From positions 1 to 14,335 of the forward strand of contig DGHT01000049.1 in assembly GCA_002392765.1 (NCBI GenBank): a stretch of DNA of 14,335 nucleotides. The letters run 5' to 3'. The position numbers and the translations under genes are program-made. The notes under the pieces were generated by a model. It did not search any database, was not told where the DNA came from, and was given only the letters and a program-made list of their open reading frames with translations. The DNA is from Verrucomicrobia bacterium UBA3841 (GTDB lineage: Bacteria > Verrucomicrobiota > Kiritimatiellia > RFP12 > UBA1067). This document shows positions 1-7,421 of the stretch, piece after piece; position 1 is the first letter of the stretch, and every line of letters begins with the position of its first letter.

Positions 1-2
1 AC

Positions 3-1844
3 CGCATGGTCGAACGATCTTTCGACGCCTTTGGCCGTTTGACGCGCACCGATGACACTGCGTACGCCTATGCTTCCGACGGGCAACTTTCATCCCTCTC
101 AAACAGCCTCGCTTATGTCGAATACCAGTACACCCCAGACCGTCTCGATGCTGGCTACACCCTCGTTCTCTCCAACGGCGTGACATTCACCCGCGCTCTT
201 TCACGCGATAATTATCGTCGCAGTATTGTGACGAACGTCGTCAACTCGGTAAACGGCAACCCAATCGGAGCCATCTTATACACCTACGACGCTCTTAACC
301 GTCCCGTCACGCGCACTGGGGGAATGGGCGGCGCGTCTATTCAAGACACTTTCGGCTACAACGACCGCAGCGAGGTTGTTTTAGTCTCCAAACCGGGAGG
401 GTCTCCGTATACTGCGAACACCTACTCGTACGACGACATCGGCAATCTGCTTGCTTCATACAATTTGAACTGTGCAAATGAATACACAGCCAACAACCTC
501 AACCAATACACGTCCGCCTACAGCGAGGGTCTGCTTCCGCTCGATCCGCAATACGACAACGAGAACAATATCATTTTCGACGGCAATTTCTTTTTCACAT
601 ACGATGACGACGGTAACATCCTATCAGACTACCACTACGTTTTTACCTACGATGCCGCCAACCGTCTCAAGACCGTGTCGACAAACGGCGTCACCATCAT
701 GACGAACTTCTATGACGCGAAATCTCGCCGCGTCCGCAAGATCACGCCCGAATACACGTCTACCTTCTTCTACGACGGCTGGATGCCGGTCAAGGAAATC
801 GTCGCATACGCAAACGGCTCGACAAACGTCATAGAGTACCATTGGGGCAAGGATCTGTCCGGGACGATCGGCGGGGCGGGCGGAGTCGGCGGCCTTCTCT
901 ACCTCACAGTCTCCAACTCCTCCACTCCCAACTCCTCCACTCCTCAACTCTACATCCCCTACTATGACGCCTACGGCAACATCCTCGGCTACCGCGATGC
1001 GCAGGGCAATGTCGTTACCTCCTATACCTACGACGCCTTCGGCAACACAATATCGCAATCCGGCCCGCTCGCATATTTCTTCCGGCATCGTTTCTCCACC
1101 AAATACTTCGACTCCGAAACCGGCCTCTACTACTACGGCTACCGCTATTACAGCCCCATCCTCATGCGCTGGCTTACCCGCGATCCGATAGAGGAAGCCG
1201 GCGGTGTGAACCTGTATCAGTTCTGCAAAAACTGTCCCATTGATTCTTTTGATCCCCGTGGCGAAACTTTTGTTCGGATTAATGTTGGCACAGAATCTAT
1301 GGACAGCAAAAGAGGCTTCTTGAAATTTATCAAAATCGATGCTATAGTCATAGAGCCACCAAAAAATGGCGGAGAACTAAATTTCATTCAGTTGAAGAAA
1401 TCACCGACCAGCGATTGGGAGCTTGATATTCAAGGAACACCCGGCCCATATTACTACGGGCTGTTCGATGTAAAAAAGTATACAAGGAAGAATCAAAACG
1501 GAAATAAAATCATATCACTTTATGATGCGCCGGGAGGCTTTCTTGAAAAGGTAGACTTCTTCACAGCGGTTGTAGAAGTAAACCGCCGCTGCCGCGGGGG
1601 TGTGAATCGCTATAGATTTCCTGTTATCAATTGCTACGACAAGGTGAGGGTTGTAGCATCTGTTTCATGGTCTTTTGATCCGAATATCTCTGGGAGCTAT
1701 CGATATAGCGGGAAATCGGATGGTTTCATAAGACGCGGTTCCATGATCCCAAAAATGCAACAACTTATCAATAGGTCAACATGGAGAACTGAATTGTGTC
1801 CAACAACAACAGTGGAGGTGCAAGATGATAGTTATGGCTATTAA
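3..1844 (+). CDS. RHS repeat protein, 3' part, with variable C-terminal domain
   Basis: The reading frame is already open at the window edge, so the N-terminus is missing; the first Met in frame is at base 6. Residues about 1-300 carry YD-type repeats (FDAFGRLTR, YDALNRPVTR, YDDIGNLLAS, YDAANRLKTV). Residues about 345-418 are the conserved RHS core end, with YDAFGNTIS, ETGLYYYGYRYY and RWLTRDPIEEAGG, closing at DPRGE. In known RHS proteins this shell encloses a C-terminal effector that is released after it. The last ~190 residues, from base ~1255, are unrelated to the core and clearly more AT-rich, with no motif I recognise; the fold looks beta-rich. The core boundary and composition change fit a swapped C-terminal module, so effector activity is inference. 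An intragenic 15-bp tandem repeat lies at 913-942. The stop overlaps the next gene by 20 bp. Confidence 0.9.
   Translation, partial: RMVERSFDAFGRLTRTDDTAYAYASDGQLSSLSNSLAYVEYQYTPDRLDAGYTLVLSNGVTFTRALSRDNYRRSIVTNVVNSVNGNPIGAILYTYDALNRPVTRTGGMGGASIQDTFGYNDRSEVVLVSKPGGSPYTANTYSYDDIGNLLASYNLNCANEYTANNLNQYTSAYSEGLLPLDPQYDNENNIIFDGNFFFTYDDDGNILSDYHYVFTYDAANRLKTVSTNGVTIMTNFYDAKSRRVRKITPEYTSTFFYDGWMPVKEIVAYANGSTNVIEYHWGKDLSGTIGGAGGVGGLLYLTVSNSSTPNSSTPQLYIPYYDAYGNILGYRDAQGNVVTSYTYDAFGNTISQSGPLAYFFRHRFSTKYFDSETGLYYYGYRYYSPILMRWLTRDPIEEAGGVNLYQFCKNCPIDSFDPRGETFVRINVGTESMDSKRGFLKFIKIDAIVIEPPKNGGELNFIQLKKSPTSDWELDIQGTPGPYYYGLFDVKKYTRKNQNGNKIISLYDAPGGFLEKVDFFTAVVEVNRRCRGGVNRYRFPVINCYDKVRVVASVSWSFDPNISGSYRYSGKSDGFIRRGSMIPKMQQLINRSTWRTELCPTTTVEVQDDSYGY
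913..942 (+). repeat. 15-bp tandem repeat inside the RHS gene, 2 units
   Basis: CCAACTCCTCCACTC occurs twice in tandem (913-927 and 928-942), followed by a partial unit to 950. It stays in frame and encodes NSSTP units between LYLTVS and LYIPYYDAYGN, where RHS proteins usually have no such insert. The displaced RHS fragment has three units at the same position (2849-2893). Confidence 0.85.
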
Positions 1845-2550
1845 AAACACGGTGCGAGTTTGTTTGTCTACTTGTGTTTTGAATGCCATCGCACAGGATG
1901 GCGTCATTCTGCCAATAGATGAAAGCGGTTGCAGTTCCAACAAATGCGCATCTATCAAGATTGTTCTCGCAAAAGACGATGCCAGCATGCCTCGGTACAT
2001 GACCGTCTACAAGCCAATCAGCGATTTTGTCGCTTCTAAAAAAGCTTCAAATGCAAGAGTGAGGGTGGATGGCAAAATTTGCATTTACAACAACGCCACC
2101 TGGCCGTATATTTTCGGGGGACAATATATGCGGACTGGATATTACTGTCTAGAAATTGACATGATGCAGGTGAATGGGGATATATTCTGCATTAAGAAGC
2201 GCAAGCCAGATATGCTCCATGAGAATGGTACACTTATAGTATTGAAACCACAACGCCGCTGGGAGACTTTGATTTCCTTCGATAGGAGACTATGGGACTT
2301 CCCTTCAGGAAAAGCAATCGGCAAAATCGTGAAAATTCGTCCGCGATTCGCATTTGGCGTCTATGATGTTGATGGGATTTATTATCGAAGCCTTGGCGAA
2401 ATGAATAACGGTGAAAAACGGAACCAGTACTGTGGCGACAGAGACGGCGAGTTGATCGGAGACTGGATTGACTTTGTCTTTAGCGAGAACTTGAATGAAG
2501 AAATGTCGGACGAGGATGAATTCCCGGCGAATCGTTCAATTTTACGATAG
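1825..2550 (+). CDS. Hypothetical protein downstream of RHS, candidate immunity or cargo protein
   Basis: This 241-residue protein is not one I recognise. ATG 1825 is chosen because GGAGGT (1814-1819) lies 5 bases upstream. The gene overlaps the RHS stop by 20 bp, which suggests translational coupling. The first ~24 residues have a basic start (IKNTVR) and a short hydrophobic stretch ending AIAQD, so a weak signal peptide is possible. The body is rich in beta-type stretches and aromatic residues (RPRFAFGVYDVDGIYYRS), and the C-terminus is acidic (ENLNEEMSDEDE). Composition is AT-rich like the RHS variable end and unlike the RHS core. In RHS loci the gene directly behind the variable C-terminus commonly encodes its immunity protein; position and coupling support that role here, but no domain does. 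A second secreted cargo protein is the main alternative. Confidence 0.75.
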   Translation: MIVMAIKNTVRVCLSTCVLNAIAQDGVILPIDESGCSSNKCASIKIVLAKDDASMPRYMTVYKPISDFVASKKASNARVRVDGKICIYNNATWPYIFGGQYMRTGYYCLEIDMMQVNGDIFCIKKRKPDMLHENGTLIVLKPQRRWETLISFDRRLWDFPSGKAIGKIVKIRPRFAFGVYDVDGIYYRSLGEMNNGEKRNQYCGDRDGELIGDWIDFVFSENLNEEMSDEDEFPANRSILR

Positions 2551-2583
2551 CCTGAATTTTTCAACGAGGAGAAAACAATTGTC

Positions 2584-2967
2584 ATGAAACCATGGAATGA
2601 AATACACAAGGCGGCGACGGCGTTTTCGAAACGCTGGAAGGACGCATACGACGCGAAGTCTCGCCGCGTCCGCAAAGTCACCCCGGATGTCACGACAACC
2701 TTTTTCTTTAACTATTGGAATATAATTGAAGAGCGCGTTGCCTATACGAACGGCACATCCACCACGATCCGCTACCATTGGGGCAAGGACCTCTCCGGCA
2801 CTCTCCACGGCGCGGGCGGAGTCGGCGGCCTCCTCTACCTTACAGTTTCCAACTCATCCACTCCCAACTCCCCCACTCCCAACTCCCCCACTCCTCCAAG
2901 TTCTTCTCCACCCCAGGATAAAAGGGGAAATGCAGATAAAGAAATTGGAAATGCCTCGCTTGCATAA
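2584..2967 (+). pseudogene. Chimeric relic: methyltransferase-like N-terminus joined to an RHS tip fragment
   Basis: The open frame of 127 residues has two unrelated parts. Residues 1-21, MKPWNEIHKAATAFSKRWKDA, less the last one, resemble the start of type IIG/MmeI-like DNA methyltransferases (WNEI, FSK-W-DA). From YDAKSRRVRKVTP (base 2647) it is RHS sequence that aligns with 711-945 of the upstream RHS gene, including YHWGKDLSGT and GAGGVGGLLYLTVSNSSTPNS. It then runs through three NSxTP units and ends in unrelated sequence without the DAYGN core end or any effector. A GAGGAG at 2566-2571 lies 12 bases before the ATG and may belong to the lost methyltransferase gene. The two RHS copies have diverged visibly, so the copy is not recent. 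A function as it stands is unlikely. The RHS assignment is firm; the methyltransferase assignment rests on about 20 residues recalled from the family. Confidence 0.7.
2849..2893 (+). repeat. 15-bp tandem repeat in the RHS fragment, 3 units
   Basis: Three units of CCAACTCmYCCACTC type lie at 2849-2863, 2864-2878 and 2879-2893, encoding NSSTP, NSPTP and NSPTP. They occupy the same place as the two-unit array in the full RHS gene, so copy number differs between the two copies. Confidence 0.8.
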
Positions 2968-2981
2968 AACCGGAGTTGATT

Positions 2982-3572
2982 ATGAGCCACCACAACGCGA
3001 TGATGAGCGAAAGCAATATAACATATGTGTTCAATAGACTTTCCGATTGCGGCAATCTAGGAAAAATATTGTTGCAGCACAGAAAGTGTTTTAACTTGCT
3101 TGATACTGAAATATTCCCATCTTTTGCGATGTTGGATGATTTGGATTTTAGATGGGGTTTGTCCGGGAACGCGCCTCAATGTGACATGCTTAGAGATTTT
3201 ACAAATAAATTAGATATTCAATTATTGAATCCAAAAAAATTCTGTTTGTTTAGAGAGTGCGATTTCAAGAAGTCAGATCCATGCGTACAAGATGGTAACT
3301 ATAACATGATATTTGCCGGAGATGATGTTTATTATCTTCTTTCATCCACGTAGAATCAACTTGTAATCCAGGAAACGATAAAGGCTGGAAACAAATCCAT
3401 GTTAATGTGCGAATTCACTGATTGCGCTAAACCCTTAAAAAACAGAGAAACTTTGACAGCAGATGCATTTAACGCTCTTTTTGACCATCTTTGTGCTATT
3501 GCCATAGGCATATTTGATGATCAAGGAGTGTGTTATATCCCATTCAATCTCAATCCTTCTTCGATAGTGTAA
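2982..3572 (+). pseudogene. AT-rich RHS-locus cargo or immunity gene interrupted by one in-frame TAG
   Basis: ATG 2982 has GGAG at 2972-2975, 6 bases upstream, so it is preferred over TTG 2976. The frame reads 123 residues to TAG at 3351-3353 (FAGDDVYYLLSST-stop). It then stays open for another 72 codons without a shift (NQLVIQETIKAGNKSMLMCE ... NLNPSSIV) and ends at TAA 3570-3572. In DNA this AT-rich a 72-codon open stretch in the same frame is unlikely by chance, and the second part reads like ordinary protein (LTADAFNALFDHLCAIAIGIF). The simplest reading is a 196-residue gene broken by a single nonsense mutation. Suppression of the TAG or a sequencing error are alternatives. I do not recognise the protein. 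Its small size, lack of a signal peptide and position behind an RHS tip suggest an orphan immunity protein, which is inference. Confidence 0.65.
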
Positions 3573-3604
3573 AATATCGTCTGTAAATTCCTTTCACGAT
3601 GGAG
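3563..3604. repeat. Direct repeat copy A at the edge of the secretin operon
   Basis: The first 23 bases, starting GATAGTGTAAAATATCGT, are identical to those at 7209-7231. The next ~19 bases match with six differences. A looser match (TTGCAAAAC) continues a little further in both copies. The stop codon of the preceding cargo gene lies inside this copy. Copies A and B enclose the gspF-secretin pair in the same orientation. Confidence 0.8.
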
Positions 3605-3643
3605 AACGCGATTTTTCAACAGAGGCAATTGCAAAACAGTACG

Positions 3644-3730
3644 GGGACGACGCTTCCAGCGTCGTGTAAAGATGGAAAAACTCTTCCTCATTACGACGCA
3701 AGATGCGTCGTCCCATGCACATTATGGGAC
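3644..3730. repeat. REP/BIME-like cluster of hairpins
   Basis: Three perfect inverted repeats lie in 87 bases. ACGACGCT-tcc-AGCGTCGT is at 3647-3665, ACGACGCA-aga-TGCGTCGT at 3693-3711, and GTCCCAT-n7-ATGGGAC at 3710-3730. The outer arms GGGACGACGC (3644-3653) and GCGTCGTCCC (3705-3714) also pair, giving a nested element. It is intergenic and lies behind the secretin stop, the usual setting of REP elements. A REP-associated transposase gene is present at 8832-9854. Whether that enzyme mobilises this element is inference. Confidence 0.7.
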
Positions 3731-3733
3731 AAT

Positions 3734-3751
3734 TTGCGCCCCCTGGCGCAA
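3734..3751 (-). terminator. Stem-loop downstream of the secretin gene, possible terminator
   Basis: TTGCGCC-ccct-GGCGCAA forms a 7-bp stem 26 bases beyond the secretin stop in the direction of transcription. The transcript that follows (AAATTGTCCC) has no clear U-run, so termination is only possible. It may simply be part of the neighbouring hairpin cluster. Confidence 0.35.
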
Positions 3752-3777
3752 TCTGTTTCCGGTGCGCAAACCTTGAC

Positions 3778-5883
3778 TCACTCGGTGACGTTCTTCACGT
3801 CGTCGTCCGCCGTGTGCGGCGCATCGGGTTTGTGTATGCCCATCGTACCGCGTCCGTCCGCGGCCGGATGCGCGGAAAGCGCGTCGAGCAGCTCCTGCGA
3901 TATTTTCCCGCCTTCCATGGGCGTGGATATCACGTGCGGCTTTATCGTGACTATCAGTTCGGTGCGCTTCTTGACTTTTTCGGTGCCGCGGAAAAGCCAG
4001 CCGACCAGCGGTATCGAACCGAGGACAGGCGTGCGCCAATAGACTTCCGATTCCCGTTCCCTGACGAGGCCGCCGGCCATTACGGCCATGCCGTCCTTGG
4101 CGACGAACGTCCCGGCAAGCTGGCGCGATTCCACGAACTCTATCGATTTCGTCTCGCCCGAGCCTCCGTCGACGGGAATGTCGACCTTTTCCGGACTCAC
4201 CTCGCTGTTTTCCTGGAGGATCCGCAGCGTTACGGTTTTGTCCGCGTTGATGTTCGGCGTTATGAGGAGCATCGTGCCGACGTCTTTCTTCTCGATCTGC
4301 ACGGTCGTCGAGCCCTGCACGATGCCGGAATCCGACACTACCGTATCGCCCTGCTTCCATCCCGTGACGAGCGGGTATTCCTTTCCGCTGAATATGCGCG
4401 AGACTTCGTTGTTCGCCACGAGAAGGAGGGGCGTGGCGAGCGTCCTGATCTTTCCGTCCTTCTGCGAGAGTCTCATCTGCGCTTCGATGTTCTTGTTCAG
4501 CACGGTGAACGCCATGGTGGGATCGAAAGCGTCCATGGCCGTCTGGACGAGTCCGCCCTCGGTGCGTCCGGAGTTGCCGAGCGAATGGGACTGTCGGTTG
4601 AAGGAATACTGGAACGACGCCTCGTAGTCGTCGTCGATGTCCAGTTCCATCACCTTGACTTCCATCAGCACCATCGGAACGGGTACGTCGAGGCGTTTTA
4701 CGAGAGCGCGGATTTCGTTCATCACGCGGCTGTCGCCGGTCCTGACGATAAGCACGTTGTTTTTCCTGGACATTGTCACGAAAATGCTCGCGGACGAGGC
4801 TGCGACCTGCCCCCTGACCATGTCCAGCAGATTCGTGTTGCCGGTAGAATACGCAAGTTCGATCAGTTTCGCGTCGTCCGCGGAAATCGCCGGAGTGTCG
4901 CGCACGGATCCGCCGCGGTTCCTGCCGAGCGCCTGATCCCACTGGGCGCGGCGCGATCCGATCGAACCGCGCGCGAAGGAGAATTCGCCGGACGACGACC
5001 TCGAGCCGGACGACGTGGCGTTGGGCGGAGTCATGTCAAGAAACTGCGCGCCGCCGTTGTCTTCGAGGACGCGGAAGCGTCTGAACCGTCTGGAAAGGTC
5101 GTTTTCAGCGTCGTCTTCTATCTCCTCCTCCCCGAGCGAGAGGAAGGTTCTGTCGGGGTAGAGTCCGAAAATCGCCGCCGCGACCTCCGTCACGTTCGGA
5201 TAGAGAAGGGTGAACATCTCGGTAGTCTCTTCCCGGAACGTATTCAGGTTTCCGGCGTATTCGTCCATCGCCACGACCCTCGTGATTCCGCGGTCGGGGT
5301 CGCGTCTGTACCAAAGCGACGACGCGCGGCATATTTCCTCGACGGCAGTCTCGGCCGTCACATTGCGGAGGAATATGGACACCTTCTTCCCGGCCGTCGC
5401 CTCCGAAGCCGATATGTTTTCGCCCGACTGGTCGGAAACGAGCCGGAGCAGCATCCCGAGGGGGACGCCGTTCGCCTCCAGGTACCGCAGCCTTCCGGCG
5501 GGCGCGCCATGACCGCCGCGCAGCGGGCGGTACGACGCCGGTATGGATATCCCCGGCTCGCCGGAGTCGGATTTGAGTATGACGCCGCGCTCGTCGACGC
5601 TTGCCACCGTCGCGTCTATCGTAACGCCTCCCGCCGTGCCCGTGAACGCCGAGTCCCTGCGCACTATGCGCCCGCCGGCCGCGTCGCGTCCCAGGAGCGC
5701 GACGCCGTCGCCGTCGGGACCGACGACGAGCGCGAGCAGCGCGAAGTCCTCCGATCCGGCCATGCTCGTCCTGAGCCTGTCCGCCATCGCATTGGAGGGG
5801 ACCGTCGGATCCTCCGTGTTCGCGCATGAAGGATGCGCAAGCGCAAATGCGCATATTGCCGCCGAAACGATTTCTGTTTTCAT
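3778..5883 (-). CDS. gspD: Secretin (GspD/PilQ family outer-membrane channel)
   Basis: This 701-residue protein starts with a signal peptide (MKTEIVSAAICAFALAHPSCA). Residues ~36-125 form a beta-rich segment (LALVVGPDGDGVALLGRDAA ... ERGVILKSDSG) resembling the GspC/PilP homology domain, unusual at the head of a secretin. Residues ~130-205 resemble the N0/STN domain (VPLGMLLRLVSDQSGENI). An N1-like domain with a Ser/Arg-rich insert and an N2-like segment (NNVLIVRTGDSRVMNEIRAL) follow, to ~405. The secretin core runs from VLMEVKVMELD to PVLGSIPLVGWLFRGTE and RTELIVTIKPHVI, the family signature. A 45-residue tail follows and could bind a pilotin. The protein would form the outer-membrane pore of a type II secretion or type IV pilus-like system. 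It starts 1 base after the gspF stop, with GGGAG about 9 bases upstream. The D/PilQ distinction is not certain; the F-type neighbour favours type II secretion. Confidence 0.92.
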   Translation of the reverse strand: MKTEIVSAAICAFALAHPSCANTEDPTVPSNAMADRLRTSMAGSEDFALLALVVGPDGDGVALLGRDAAGGRIVRRDSAFTGTAGGVTIDATVASVDERGVILKSDSGEPGISIPASYRPLRGGHGAPAGRLRYLEANGVPLGMLLRLVSDQSGENISASEATAGKKVSIFLRNVTAETAVEEICRASSLWYRRDPDRGITRVVAMDEYAGNLNTFREETTEMFTLLYPNVTEVAAAIFGLYPDRTFLSLGEEEIEDDAENDLSRRFRRFRVLEDNGGAQFLDMTPPNATSSGSRSSSGEFSFARGSIGSRRAQWDQALGRNRGGSVRDTPAISADDAKLIELAYSTGNTNLLDMVRGQVAASSASIFVTMSRKNNVLIVRTGDSRVMNEIRALVKRLDVPVPMVLMEVKVMELDIDDDYEASFQYSFNRQSHSLGNSGRTEGGLVQTAMDAFDPTMAFTVLNKNIEAQMRLSQKDGKIRTLATPLLLVANNEVSRIFSGKEYPLVTGWKQGDTVVSDSGIVQGSTTVQIEKKDVGTMLLITPNINADKTVTLRILQENSEVSPEKVDIPVDGGSGETKSIEFVESRQLAGTFVAKDGMAVMAGGLVRERESEVYWRTPVLGSIPLVGWLFRGTEKVKKRTELIVTIKPHVISTPMEGGKISQELLDALSAHPAADGRGTMGIHKPDAPHTADDDVKNVTE

Positions 5884-5884
5884 A

Positions 5885-7126
5885 TCATGATGCTCCCGCT
5901 ATTGCAAACATTGCCGTGAAAAAAGCCACGTATACGAAACCGACTATCGCGCCCGTGACGAGAACCATGACGGGTTCGATCACCATGCCGAAACGCTTCA
6001 CCGCCAGACGCAGCATTGATTCGTGGAACCGGGCCGTTTCGTCAAACGACTCGGCGAGGGCGCCGGAAGTCTCGCCCGTCGATACCATCGCGCGCAGCAT
6101 GGGCATGAATTCTTTCGCGTTCTCCAGAGCCGTCGAAAGCGGTTCTCCGCGCAGCACCGCCTCTCGCGCGTCCGCCGCGCGCCTCGAAAGCCGCTCGTTG
6201 CGGAGTATCCGCGATGCAGTCCCGAGCGCATCCACGAGCGTGACGCCCGATTCCGTCATAATCTGCATCGACCGCGAGAAAAGCGCCGTGCCGGAAAGCC
6301 TGAGTATCCCGCCCGTGGCGGGAATGCGCAGCAGAAACGCATGCTCCAGCTCCCGGCAGACGCGTATGCGCCCGGCGGCGAACCACGCCGCCGCCCCCGC
6401 CGCGATCCATCCCGCCAGCGCCGCGGCGTTCGCTGTCAGCCACGCCGAAACGTCCACGAGCGACTGCGTGACGGCCGGGAGTTCCACGTCGCCGGAACTG
6501 AGAAATTCCGCGATCTTCGGTATGACGCCCGTCACGAGATAGGCGCTCACTCCGATGGACATCGCTATCGCGACGGCCGGGTACATGATGGCGTTCGCGA
6601 CGGCAGATTTCAGTTCGCGCCTCGCCTCCATCTGGTCGGCCGCGCGCGCAAGCGTCCTGTCCAGTTCGCCCGATTTTTCGCCGGCTTCCGCAAGCCGGAC
6701 CGTCACTTCGCCGAATACGGAAACGTTTTTTTCCAGCGCAGACGAGAATGTTTCCCCCTTTGTGACGGCATCGGCCGTTTCCATCCATGTTTTCGACATT
6801 CTGGGCGTGAAGGACTGCCCTGCCACCGTTTTCAGCGACGTCAGGAGCGATACGCCGCTTTTGACCATGGACGACAGTTGCCTCAGCGTCATTTCAATTT
6901 CGAATTTACCCGGGCTTTTGAGCCACGCGGGATGCCACGGCGGCCTGTCGCACGGCATCCCGCCTCCGGTTTTCCCGTCCTTTCCGTCCTCTGCGGAAGC
7001 TTCCGCGGAAACGACCGCGAATCCCTCCGCGCGCAACTGGCGCAAAAGGACGTCGCGCGATCTCGCTTCGCGCGAAAAAACAGTTCTGCTCCCGTCCCGG
7101 GATATGGCCTTTACTGTGAAATTCAT
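5885..7126 (-). CDS. gspF: Type II secretion system F family inner-membrane protein
   Basis: This 413-residue protein is the length usual for GspF/PilC. The N-terminal ~45 residues (MNFTVKAISRDGSRTVFS ... LRAEGFAVVSAE) match the cytoplasmic start of the family. T2SF domain 1 spans about 75-200, with AGEKSGELDRTL before a membrane segment (SAVANAIMYPAVAIAMSIGV). A second membrane segment lies near 231-252. T2SF domain 2 spans about 277-405, with TGETSGALAESF and a final membrane segment (EPVMVLVTGAIVGFVYVAF). GspF is the membrane platform that couples the GspE ATPase to pseudopilus assembly. Only F and D are here; GspE, pseudopilins and a separate GspC are absent from the window, and the next upstream gene is unrelated. 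No clear Shine-Dalgarno precedes ATG 7126, but the N-terminal match supports this start. Confidence 0.93.
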   Translation of the reverse strand: MNFTVKAISRDGSRTVFSREARSRDVLLRQLRAEGFAVVSAEASAEDGKDGKTGGGMPCDRPPWHPAWLKSPGKFEIEMTLRQLSSMVKSGVSLLTSLKTVAGQSFTPRMSKTWMETADAVTKGETFSSALEKNVSVFGEVTVRLAEAGEKSGELDRTLARAADQMEARRELKSAVANAIMYPAVAIAMSIGVSAYLVTGVIPKIAEFLSSGDVELPAVTQSLVDVSAWLTANAAALAGWIAAGAAAWFAAGRIRVCRELEHAFLLRIPATGGILRLSGTALFSRSMQIMTESGVTLVDALGTASRILRNERLSRRAADAREAVLRGEPLSTALENAKEFMPMLRAMVSTGETSGALAESFDETARFHESMLRLAVKRFGMVIEPVMVLVTGAIVGFVYVAFFTAMFAIAGAS

Positions 7127-7208
7127 CGTCTGGCGGCGCGGATTGGCTTTCGCGCTCTTTATCTGTTAAACGGGGCGGTGGCGCGGGCGGTTCACGTCCG
7201 GTTTCAAA

Positions 7209-7250
7209 GATAGTGTAAAATATCGTCTGTAGATCTCTTTCATCATGGAA
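7209..7250. repeat. Direct repeat copy B at the other edge of the secretin operon
   Basis: This is the partner of 3563-3604: 23 identical bases, then 13 of 19. It lies upstream of gspF, so the pair of genes is enclosed by direct repeats about 3.65 kb apart. Confidence 0.8.
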
Positions 7251-7286
7251 ATGACAACATAGGTGGTTGCAAAACTCCCGAATATA

Positions 7287-7318
7287 TCTCACGCCAAGTT
7301 CGCGAAGTGCGCGAAGTT
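7287..7318 (+). repeat. TCTCACGC-type dispersed repeat, copy 1
   Basis: TCTCACGCCAAG is followed by GTTCGCGAAG-type purine-rich units. It shares the TCTCACGC head and the GC-purine periodic tail with the copies at 7891 and 8888 (reverse), but not the tail sequence itself. It separates the secretin operon from the toxin-antitoxin remnant. Confidence 0.55.
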
Positions 7319-7361
7319 GTGTTTTTATGGTCGCTTTGCAAAAAGCCATGAAAAGCTCTCG

Positions 7362-7390
7362 TTGCCCTAAATGGTCAAAAATGATATAAT
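7362..7390 (+). promoter_or_regulatory. Promoter of the antitoxin gene
   Basis: TTGCCC (7362-7367) and TATAAT (7385-7390) are 17 bases apart, with TGA directly before the -10, making an extended -10. The predicted start near 7397 gives a leader of about 25 bases containing AAAGGA at 7408-7413. Confidence 0.7.
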
Positions 7391-7421
7391 ATGTGGCGAA
7401 AAGCATGAAAGGAACAAAGCC

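Noticed and set aside
913..950. Tandem repeats considered as a CRISPR array
   Set aside because: Units are 15 bp, contiguous, in frame and without spacers; no cas genes are present.
3703..5829. A 708-codon open frame on the + strand, antisense to the secretin gene
   Set aside because: It is the mirror of a GC-rich gene with strong codon bias. Its product is Arg/His-rich low-complexity sequence with no domain, while the minus strand gives a full secretin with signal peptide.
6023..7213. A 396-codon + strand frame over gspF
   Set aside because: It is an antisense shadow of a clear GspF gene, with an Arg-rich implausible protein.
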